Shown: one piece after another, positions 7,932 to 14,289 of the stretch
How positions within the stretch are numbered: the stretch's first letter is position 1
How the letters are laid out: each line of letters opens with the position of its first letter
Program-made: the position numbers and the translations under genes
Assembly: GCF_008923205.2 (NCBI RefSeq)
Contig: NZ_WBMS02000063.1
Location: 1 to 36,887, forward strand
Length of the DNA stretch: 36,887 nt
Source: Actinomadura physcomitrii
GTDB taxonomy: Bacteria > Actinomycetota > Actinomycetes > Streptosporangiales > Streptosporangiaceae
Reading direction: 5' to 3'
The notes under the pieces: model-generated
Seen by the model: the letters and a program-made list of their open reading frames with translations, nothing else
What the model was told of the DNA's origin: nothing
Databases searched by the model: none

Positions 7932-9200
7932 ATGCCGCGTGAGAGAAGGCCCCGGCCGCCGATCCACCTGCGGGCCGCCCGGATGCTCGACATCGACAAG
8001 GGCGAGCTCGTCGCACCGGGCTCGCTGCTCATCGTGGACGAGCGCATCGCCGAGGTCGCGCCGGCGTCCGTGCCCGGCGAGGCCGTCGTGCTCGACCTCG
8101 GCGACGTGACGCTGCTGCCGGGCCTCATGGACATGGAGGTCAACCTGCTGCTCGGCGGGCCCGACCACCGCAGCCCGCTGAACCCCGTCCAGGACGACCC
8201 GGCGGTCCGCACGCTGCGGGCCGTCGCCAACGCCCGCCGGACCCTGCGGGCCGGGTTCACCACGGTGCGCAACCTCGGCCTGTTCGTGCAGACCGGCGGG
8301 CTCCTGCTCGACGTGGCCCTGAAGAAGGCCGTCGACCTCGGATGGATCGACGGCCCCCGGGTGGTGCCCGCCGGGCACGCCGTCACCCCGACGGGCGGGC
8401 ATCTCGATCCGACGATGTTCCAGGCCTTCGCGCCGCACATCATGCCGCTCACCGTGGAGGAGGGGATCGCCGACGGCGTCGCCGAGGTCCGCAGGGCCGT
8501 CCGCTACCAGATCAAGCACGGGGCGCGGGTCATCAAGGTCTGCGCGTCCAACGGGGTCATGTCGCACACCGGTCCCGCGGGCGCGCAGCAGTACTCCGAC
8601 GAGGAGCTCCGGGCGATCGCCGACGAGGCGCACCGCGCCGGGCTGAAGGTCGCCGCGCACTGCATGGGCGACGGCGCCGTCCGCAATGCGATCGAGGCGG
8701 GCATCGACTGCATCGAGCACGGGTCGCTGGCGAGCGACGAGACGCTCGACCTGATGATCGAGCGCGGCACGTTCCTGGTGGCGACCACCTACCTCGCCGA
8801 CGGCATGGACGTCTCGCGAGCGGCCCCCGAGCTGCGGGCCAAGGCCGCCGAGGTCTTCCCCCGCTGGAGGACGACGATCAGCAGGGCCATCGCCAAGGGC
8901 GTCACCATCGCCTGCGGCACCGACGCCCCCGCCATCCCGCACGGGAAGAACGCCAAGGAACTGCTCGCGCTGGTCGAGCGCGGCATGACGCCCCTGCAGG
9001 CGATCCGCGCAGCCACCACGGTCGCCGCCGACCTCATCGACGTCACCGACCGCGGCCGCCTCCAGGAAGGCCTCCTGGCCGACGTGATCGCCGTGCCCGG
9101 CGATCCCCTCGCCGACATCGGCGTGATCGAGGACGTCCGGTTCGTCATGAAGGGCGGCCAGGTCTTCCGCAACGACGGCGAGACCACGGGGAACACCTGA
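7932..9200 (+). CDS. Amidohydrolase-superfamily protein with altered metal site
   Basis: This 422-aa protein has the imidazolonepropionase/dipeptidase-like layout: an N-terminal beta-sandwich, LLPGLMD at strand 1, GARVIKVCASNG (Lys202), AAHCMGDGAVRNA (His243), CIEHGS (His263), ACGTDAP (Asp331) and a C-terminal beta-sandwich with LLADVIAVPGDPL. The strand-1 His-x-His that binds the alpha metal in nearly all members is Glu69-Val70-Asn71 here. The other ligands are intact, so a mononuclear or Glu/Asn-ligated site is likely rather than a dead protein. AAGGAG (7921-7926) lies 5 nt before the ATG. It is last in the Rieske operon and converges on the VOC gene with 8 nt between stops. It probably hydrolyses or hydrates an oxidised ring product. 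Confidence 0.9.
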   Translation: MPRERRPRPPIHLRAARMLDIDKGELVAPGSLLIVDERIAEVAPASVPGEAVVLDLGDVTLLPGLMDMEVNLLLGGPDHRSPLNPVQDDPAVRTLRAVANARRTLRAGFTTVRNLGLFVQTGGLLLDVALKKAVDLGWIDGPRVVPAGHAVTPTGGHLDPTMFQAFAPHIMPLTVEEGIADGVAEVRRAVRYQIKHGARVIKVCASNGVMSHTGPAGAQQYSDEELRAIADEAHRAGLKVAAHCMGDGAVRNAIEAGIDCIEHGSLASDETLDLMIERGTFLVATTYLADGMDVSRAAPELRAKAAEVFPRWRTTISRAIAKGVTIACGTDAPAIPHGKNAKELLALVERGMTPLQAIRAATTVAADLIDVTDRGRLQEGLLADVIAVPGDPLADIGVIEDVRFVMKGGQVFRNDGETTGNT

Positions 9201-9208
9201 CACCGCCG

Positions 9209-10006
9209 TCACGGGCGATGCGATTCCGCACCGCCCGCGGCGATGACGGCGAAGCGCACGCCCGTGGGGTCGGTGAGCATGGAGAACCGGCCCAGATCGG
9301 TGTCGGCGGGACCCGACCGAATTCCGGCACCGAGTTCCACCGCCCGGGCGGTGGCGGCCTCGCAGTCGGCCACCTCGAAGTACGGCGACCACCGCGAAGG
9401 AGGAACGGCCGGACCGCCGCCCTCATCCCCGGCGGGCACGTCGGCGATCCCGATGGCGACCAGCTCACCGCCGACCGTCCAGCGGACGGCGCAGCGCCCG
9501 GCGCCCGCCTCGACCGCCGACCAGCCGAACACCTCCCGGTAGAAGCGTTCGGCCTCGGCGACGTCGCGGCAGGCCAGCTCGACGAAACGGGCGGCCGTTC
9601 GCTCGCCGATCGGCGGTCGCCCGCCCTCGACGACCGGCTGCCAAACGACGAACTCCGCACCCTGCGAATCGACGAACTGCGCAATCCGCGCCAGGTGGGC
9701 GACCGATGTGGGCTCCAACCGGAGCCGGCCGCCCGCGGTCTCGACCGTCCGGACGCACGCGTCGACGTCGTCGACCCTGAAAGTGCAGGACCAGAGAGGC
9801 GACAGCGTGTCGTCGACCAGGGCCTCGACCCCAGCGACACCCTGGTCCGACGCGGGGTCCGTGAAGATCTCGACGTCGCCGAACAGGTCGAACGTCAGCG
9901 TGTAGGAGCCCCAGCCGAACAGCCCGCCATAGAACGCCTTCGAAACCCGCACGTCCGGGCTCCACAGATCGACCCACGACAGCGAGCCGTGGACGTCATG
10001 GTTCAT
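9209..10006 (-). CDS. Two-domain VOC (glyoxalase/bleomycin resistance-like) protein
   Basis: This 265-aa protein consists of two tandem VOC repeats. The first starts GSLSWVDLWSPDVRVSKAFYGGLFGWG; the second starts FVELACRDVAEAERFYREVFGWSAVE. Each ends in a strand of the type GAEFVVWQP or GVRFAVI. Such paired betaalphabetabetabeta modules occur in actinobacterial proteins annotated as glyoxalases, dioxygenases or drug-binding proteins, and activity cannot be deduced from them. The chosen ATG at 10006 follows GGTGGGGA by about 5 nt. The frame is open to a GTG at 10033, and a -10-like TAGCGT (10048-10043) would place the transcript start near 10035, leaving a short leader. It is divergent from a TetR gene. 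Confidence 0.88.
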   Translation of the reverse strand: MNHDVHGSLSWVDLWSPDVRVSKAFYGGLFGWGSYTLTFDLFGDVEIFTDPASDQGVAGVEALVDDTLSPLWSCTFRVDDVDACVRTVETAGGRLRLEPTSVAHLARIAQFVDSQGAEFVVWQPVVEGGRPPIGERTAARFVELACRDVAEAERFYREVFGWSAVEAGAGRCAVRWTVGGELVAIGIADVPAGDEGGGPAVPPSRWSPYFEVADCEAATARAVELGAGIRSGPADTDLGRFSMLTDPTGVRFAVIAAGGAESHRP

Positions 10007-10261
10007 GACCGTCCCCACCAGGTCAAAACGCACATGCCAGCCACGCTAGGCGCACCGGCGTCATGCGATCGGACAGCCTCGGATTCGGATCCACAAAGAA
10101 TGTGCCGTTCCCGGCCCCGGCGCGTTCCGCCGGCGACCCGCCACCCCGGTCCTTCGGGATTCCGCACGATCCGGACCCAGGGCCTTGCGCCGCCGCCCGC
10201 CGCGGGGCCGACTTGGCACCACCCTTACCACCGGCGACGCTCTGCTTTTGCCGGGCCTACG

Positions 10262-10276
10262 TACCGTGACGATATG
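10262..10276 (+). promoter_or_regulatory. Leaderless promoter of the TetR gene
   Basis: TACCGT at 10262-10267 is followed after exactly 6 nt by the ATG at 10274, and no Shine-Dalgarno sequence is present. This spacing is typical of leaderless transcription in actinobacteria. No clear -35 was seen. Confidence 0.55.
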
Positions 10277-10891
10277 GCCAGTGCCGTCACACACCAGCAG
10301 ATCATCGACGTCGCGACCCGGCTGTTCGGCGAACTGGGGTACGACGGGGTGTCCCTGCACCTGATCGCGGACGCCCTCGGCACCAGCCCTTCGAAGATCA
10401 CCGAGGTCGCGGGCGACAAGCGCGCCGTCTACCTGGAGGTGACGCGGCGGGCGTTCGAGAGCGAGCACCGCATGCTCGAGGCCGTCGTGTCCCGCGCGGA
10501 GCCCGGGCAGCGGGCCCTGCACGAGATCGTCGACGCCTACCTGGACTTCCACGTGTCGCATCCCCAGGTCCGCGCGCTGTGGGCGCACCGCTGGGTGGCG
10601 GACGCCGCCGACATCTCCGAGCTCGAGGACCGGTACGCGCGGCCCCTGCTGAACATGGCGGCCCGCAAGATCCGCGACGTCGTGCCGGCGGACGTCAACG
10701 CCTACTACCTGCTCGGCACCATGGTCTGGTGCGTCCACGGCTACCTGGGGTCGGGGGTGCTCCAGCGGTCCAAGGGGATGCGGAGCCCCGACGACCCCGA
10801 AGTCGTCGCGTCCTTCCGCGAGCACCTGCACGTGATGATGGACCGGCTGCTGATCCCGCAGGATCTCGTTTCCGGGCGGAACTCCCACTGA
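10274..10891 (+). CDS. TetR/AcrR family transcriptional regulator
   Basis: This 205-aa protein has the TetR N-terminal helix-turn-helix (QQIIDVATRLFGELGYDGVSLHLIADALGTSPSKITEVAGDKRAVYLEV, residues about 8-58) followed by an all-helical ligand domain. The tip of the DNA-binding segment, TSPSKITEVAGDK, departs from the common S.gtlYrHFxsK pattern, so its operator may be unusual. It lacks a ribosome site and appears leaderless. Downstream lies only a decayed fragment of an MFS efflux pump, which may once have been its target; the divergent VOC gene is the other candidate target. The ligand is unknown. Confidence 0.9.
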   Translation: MASAVTHQQIIDVATRLFGELGYDGVSLHLIADALGTSPSKITEVAGDKRAVYLEVTRRAFESEHRMLEAVVSRAEPGQRALHEIVDAYLDFHVSHPQVRALWAHRWVADAADISELEDRYARPLLNMAARKIRDVVPADVNAYYLLGTMVWCVHGYLGSGVLQRSKGMRSPDDPEVVASFREHLHVMMDRLLIPQDLVSGRNSH

Positions 10892-11231
10892 ACCGCCGCA
10901 TGGGTGGCCGTCTCACTACCAGGAACACCACCGCCTTCACCCGCGGGCTGCTCGGCGTCCCTGGTGCCGCTGGGGCTGCTCACCGCCTGGGAACTGCGCG
11001 CCGGCGCGCCGTTCATCGATCTGCGGATGCTGGCGCACAACCTCGTTCGCCGTCGCCACCGCCGTCTCCGCGGTCGCCGCCCGGCGCCACGTCCGGCCGT
11101 GCCCGCGGCGCGCCGCGCCCCGCGGAATCGGCCCGAGTTTGGGCGGAGTCACGACGGGCATTCCGCCACTACCAGCGCGAACGCCGTGCCGTGGCGCCAC
11201 CGGATGAACGCCGAGCGGGGAGGAGCCGCCG
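10892..11231 (+). pseudogene. Remnant of a DHA2-type MFS efflux transporter
   Basis: These 340 nt contain no intact gene. From about 10949 the frame reads LVPLGLLTAWELRAGAPFIDLRML followed by AHN, the cytoplasmic loop after helix 6-7 of 14-helix MFS drug exporters (usual form ER.GAPLIDLRLL.N). At 11042-11046 the frame breaks: continuing in the next frame gives FAVATAVSAVA, the expected start of the next membrane helix. The fragment is thus frameshifted and lacks both ends. The rest of the interval, up to the DUF892 ribosome site at about 11217-11225, shows no coding signal. Confidence 0.65.
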
Positions 11232-11744
11232 ATGACCGCGCTCGACCGGCAACTCGTCACCGCGCTCAGGGACGCGCACGCGATGGAGCAGCACGTGCAG
11301 GCGGTGCTGAGCGAGGCCCTGACCTCGGCGGCGGACGAGCCGGGACTGTGCCGCCCGCTCGGCCACTTCGCCGAGCGGGCACACGCGCACACCAGGGCGA
11401 TCGAGGACAGACTTCGCGCGCACGGCGCGTCCCCGTCCCTGGTGAAGGACGCCGGAATGCTGTTCGCGTCGGTCGCCGAAGCCGCGTTCGGCCCGGGGCA
11501 CCGGGCGGGAGCCGCAAAGTACCTCCGGGACGCCTACGCCGCCGTGCACCTCCAGACCGCCACCGGTGAACTGCTGTGGCGCCTCGCCGAGCGGAACGGC
11601 GATCCGGAGACAGCACGCGTCGCGGCCGGGATGTGCAGCGACGGCCACGAGATAGCCGAGCAGCTGTCGGGCACATGGGATCTCGCCCTGGAGGTCGCCC
11701 TCCGCGCGCACGCCTTCGGCGGCCACCGGCGGGCGGCGAAGTGA
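11232..11744 (+). CDS. DUF892-like (YciE/YciF, ferritin-like) protein
   Basis: This 170-aa all-helical protein starts TALDRQLVTALRDAHAMEQHVQAVLSEAL, continues HTRAIEDRLRAHGASPS and ends in two further helices containing ATGELLWRLAERNGDPETARVA. The four-helix arrangement with His/Glu pairs (AHAMEQH, HTRAIE) resembles the DUF892/YciE-YciF ferritin-like group linked to stress. GGGAGGAG (about 11217-11225) gives a strong ribosome site before the ATG. It stands alone after the MFS remnant. Metal binding is inferred from family resemblance only. Confidence 0.75.
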   Translation: MTALDRQLVTALRDAHAMEQHVQAVLSEALTSAADEPGLCRPLGHFAERAHAHTRAIEDRLRAHGASPSLVKDAGMLFASVAEAAFGPGHRAGAAKYLRDAYAAVHLQTATGELLWRLAERNGDPETARVAAGMCSDGHEIAEQLSGTWDLALEVALRAHAFGGHRRAAK

Positions 11745-11761
11745 ACGCCGGCGTCTCCTCG

Positions 11762-11776
11762 TTACCTGCGAGGTAA
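11762..11776. promoter_or_regulatory. Perfect palindrome upstream of the thioesterase gene
   Basis: TTACCT-gcg-AGGTAA is a perfect 6-bp-arm inverted repeat in the 100-nt gap between the DUF892 and thioesterase genes, about 70 nt before the thioesterase start. Its size and symmetry fit a TetR-type operator. A -10-like TAGGTT lies downstream near 11813. Confidence 0.5.
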
Positions 11777-11844
11777 TGGACGGCGTGCAGGGGTGATCGT
11801 CAAGGTTGCCGGGTAGGTTCCGGCATCCGCCCGAGGAGGGGTCC

Positions 11845-12249
11845 ATGACCACCGCGCTCACCCCTGACCAGATCGACGACGCCATGCCGTTCGCCCGCGC
11901 GCTCGGCGTGGAGATCGACGCCGCCGCCCCCGAGGAGGTCACCGGCCACCTCGACTGGGCACCGGACCGCTGCACGACCGGCGGGCTGATGCACGGCGGG
12001 GCGCTGATGGCGCTCGCCGACACCCTCGGCGCGGCCTGCGCCTTCCTCAACCTCCCGCCGGGCGCGTCCACGACGACCCTGGAGTCCAAGACGAACTTCT
12101 TCAGAGGCGTGAAGGAGGGCAGCGTCCGGGGCGTCTCGCATCCGCTGCACACCGGCCGGACGTCCATCGTCGTGCAGACCGACCTCTACGACGGCACCGG
12201 CCGCCGCGTGGCCCAGGTGACGCAGACCCAGGCCGTCCTGCGTCCGTGA
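11845..12249 (+). CDS. PaaI-family hotdog-fold acyl-CoA thioesterase
   Basis: This 134-aa single hotdog domain carries the PaaI-type active-site segment TTGGLMHGGALMALADTLGAACAF (His-Gly-Gly, then Asp near residue 58) and a central strand TTTLESKTNFFRGV. ATG 11845 is preferred over an earlier in-frame codon because GAGGAGGGG lies just upstream. PaaI-like enzymes hydrolyse phenylacetyl- or other aryl- and short acyl-CoA thioesters in the cytoplasm. It converges on the dienelactone hydrolase gene with a 24-nt gap. The upstream palindrome suggests control by an acyl-CoA-responsive repressor. Confidence 0.92.
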   Translation: MTTALTPDQIDDAMPFARALGVEIDAAAPEEVTGHLDWAPDRCTTGGLMHGGALMALADTLGAACAFLNLPPGASTTTLESKTNFFRGVKEGSVRGVSHPLHTGRTSIVVQTDLYDGTGRRVAQVTQTQAVLRP

Positions 12250-12273
12250 TCTGGCGCGGCGAAGGCGACGCCT

Positions 12274-12996
12274 TTACATTGTAGATTTTTCAGCGACGTG
12301 CTCGTCGAAGAACGCGAAGATCCGCTCCCAGGCGGCGGGGGCGTTCTCGCGCCCCTTGCCCAGGCCGAAGGCGATCTTCGTCACCGGGCCGAGCAGGCCC
12401 GGTGCCTCGGTCTCGGTGAGGAAGCTGTGACCCGCGCCCGGGTACTCCTTCACGTCGTGCGGAACGCCTCCGGCGGTCAGGGCCCGGTCGAGCCTCACCG
12501 CGGCGCGGCGAAGGGTCGGGTCGGCGCCGCCGTAGCTGGCGACGATCGGGCACGCCTCCCGCAGCGCCTCCTCCGGCCTTCCCGGCAGCATGCCGTAGTT
12601 GACCGCCGCCGCCTGGAAGCCGTACTTAGCCGCGGCGACCAGCGCGAACCCGCCGCCCATGCAGAAGCCGCAGACGCCCACACCGCCGGTGCAGTCGTCG
12701 CGCGCGGCGAGCCACTTGCGGGTCGCCTCGACCGCGTCGTAGGTGGGGCCGCGGCCGGCGCGCATCTCCCCCAGCGCCTTGCGGACGCACCGCACCCACG
12801 GCGCACCGTCGTAGAAGTCCGGCAGGACGGCCAGGTAGCCGCGGGAGGCGAACCGATCGGCCTGCGCGCGCATGTCGGCGGTGGCGCCGAACGCCTCGAA
12901 CACGATGACCACGGCGGGCCACGGGCCCTCGCCTTCAGGGACGGCGAGGTACCCGGGCAGCGCGCGGTCGCCGGCGGGAATGGTGATGTCGGCCAT
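12274..12996 (-). CDS. Dienelactone hydrolase family protein
   Basis: This 240-aa alpha/beta-hydrolase has the dienelactone hydrolase nucleophile elbow GFCMGG with Cys112, plus Asp159 (GGADP) and His190 (GAGHSF), a complete Cys-Asp-His triad. Length and order match carboxymethylenebutenolidase-type proteins. It starts MADITIPAGDRALPGYLAVP with no signal peptide, so it is cytoplasmic. Many actinobacterial members act on esters or lactones outside chlorocatechol pathways, so the substrate is open. The last sense codons include an A/T-rich ATGTAA end, unlike the surrounding composition. Confidence 0.92.
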   Translation of the reverse strand: MADITIPAGDRALPGYLAVPEGEGPWPAVVIVFEAFGATADMRAQADRFASRGYLAVLPDFYDGAPWVRCVRKALGEMRAGRGPTYDAVEATRKWLAARDDCTGGVGVCGFCMGGGFALVAAAKYGFQAAAVNYGMLPGRPEEALREACPIVASYGGADPTLRRAAVRLDRALTAGGVPHDVKEYPGAGHSFLTETEAPGLLGPVTKIAFGLGKGRENAPAAWERIFAFFDEHVAEKSTM

Positions 12997-13016
12997 GCCG
13001 CCCCATCCTGCCGCAG

Positions 13017-13031
13017 ACGTACGCCGTACGT
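13017..13031. promoter_or_regulatory. Palindrome upstream of the dienelactone hydrolase gene
   Basis: ACGTAC-gcc-GTACGT is a perfect inverted repeat 20-35 nt upstream of the minus-strand start at 12996, where it would overlap the promoter. This size and symmetry are usual for a dimeric repressor site. The regulator is unknown. Confidence 0.4.
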
Positions 13032-13062
13032 ACAGGGCCGGCGGCTCGGCGGGGGCCGGGGG

Positions 13063-13401
13063 TCAGACCTTGCGCCACTTCGGGACCCAGGCCCCGTCCT
13101 CGACCTCGTAGTCGCCGAACAGGTCCGGCGCCTCCGCGCGCATGATCTCGCCGATCCGGCCGAAGAGCAGGCGGATCTCCTCCTCGGCGCCGGGCACGGT
13201 CCGGTTCTCCAGGGTGTGCCGCAGGCTGCGGACGTTGGCCGTCCAGACCAGGCCCGTCCCGACGCCCTCGGGGGCGAAGCGGCGCATGAAGGAGGTCTTG
13301 TGCTTCTTCTCCTGGAACGGGACGCCCTCCTCGTCCAGCATCGCCCCGCCCGCCCGGCTCGTGGTGCCATGACGCTCACTGACACCTCGAGCCACCGACA
13401 T
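13063..13401 (-). pseudogene. C-terminal fragment of a second ThyX-like thymidylate synthase
   Basis: From about 13350 down to 13063 the frame reads MLDEEGVPFQEKKHKTSF, then GTGLVWTANVRSLRHTLENR, then AEEEIRLLFGRIGEI and ends VPKWRKV. The RSLRHTLENRTVPGAEEEIR segment corresponds to the ThyX C-terminal substrate-binding region (usual form N.R.LRH..E.R). The N-terminal two thirds, including the RHR motif, are missing. The frame is open up to 13446, but residues before MLDEEG look unrelated and overlap the 3' end of the intact thyX. It is most likely a decayed paralogue. Expression as a short protein cannot be excluded. Confidence 0.6.
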
Positions 13402-13408
13402 CACGTCG

Positions 13409-14140
13409 TCATGGGCAGACGCGGCCATTGGCCTCGAACGCCGCATGGGTCAGCGGCATGAGCTGCCTCCAGTGCTCTTCCATCTGCTCGGCGACCATCT
13501 CGATCTCGCGCTGGGGGAACGATGGGAACGCCGCATCCTCCCTCTTCGTGCGCAGGGACAGGAAGTTCATCAACGCCCGCGCATTACAGGTCGCGTACAT
13601 CGAGGAGTACAGACCGACCGGGAGAACACTGCGAGCGACCTCGCGGGCGATACCCGCATCGAGCATCTCCAGGTAGGCGAGGTATGCCTGCCGGTAACTG
13701 TCCCTGGTGGTCTCGCCGACCAGTTTGTGCTGCTCAGCGGTGCCGTCCGCGAAGACGTACTTGCCAGGCCTCCCCTCCTGCACGAGCTTCCGGTCCGGCC
13801 CCGGCACGTAGAAGACGGGTTCCAGTCGGCGGTAGCGGCCGCTCTCCTCGTTGTAGGAGAAGGTGCGGTGCCGCATGAACTCGCGGAACACGAAGATCGG
13901 CGCCTTGACGTAGAAAGTCATCGAGGAGTGCTCGAACGGGGTGCCGTGCCGGTCTCGCATCAGGAAGTTGATCAAACCCTTGGAGCGTTGCGGGTCGGCC
14001 TCGATCTCGGCCAGAGAGCTCTCGCCCTTGGTCGAGACCCGCGCGGCCCAGAGCACGTCGGCGTCCGACGCCGCGGACTTGATCAGCTCCACCTCCACAT
14101 CGCTGCGGAACTCGATGTCCATCACTTCTTCGCCCGGCAT
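13409..14140 (-). CDS. thyX: Flavin-dependent thymidylate synthase ThyX
   Basis: This 243-aa ThyX makes dTMP from dUMP using FAD, NADPH and methylene-tetrahydrofolate. The diagnostic motif RHRTFSYNEESGRY spans residues 90-103 (Arg90, His91, Arg92, Ser95, Asn97, Ser100, Arg102). The C-terminal CNARALMNFLSLRTK supplies dUMP/FAD contacts. ATG 14140 is chosen because GAGGGGAAG lies just upstream; the frame extends to 14197 without family similarity. ThyX is usual in actinobacteria. A truncated ThyX-like fragment follows directly on the same strand. Confidence 0.96.
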   Translation of the reverse strand: MPGEEVMDIEFRSDVEVELIKSAASDADVLWAARVSTKGESSLAEIEADPQRSKGLINFLMRDRHGTPFEHSSMTFYVKAPIFVFREFMRHRTFSYNEESGRYRRLEPVFYVPGPDRKLVQEGRPGKYVFADGTAEQHKLVGETTRDSYRQAYLAYLEMLDAGIAREVARSVLPVGLYSSMYATCNARALMNFLSLRTKREDAAFPSFPQREIEMVAEQMEEHWRQLMPLTHAAFEANGRVCP

Positions 14141-14289
14141 GATCTTCCCCTCGTGTCGCCGTACCGCCCCGGCAACCCTAATGCCGGGGACCGACATCGC
14201 TCCGCCGGGTGTAACGGGTGTCCCGAACCGACGCTCATGTGGTTATGTCGTGGGTCGAAGACGTTTCACCTGTTGTGGAGGGTTCGAGG

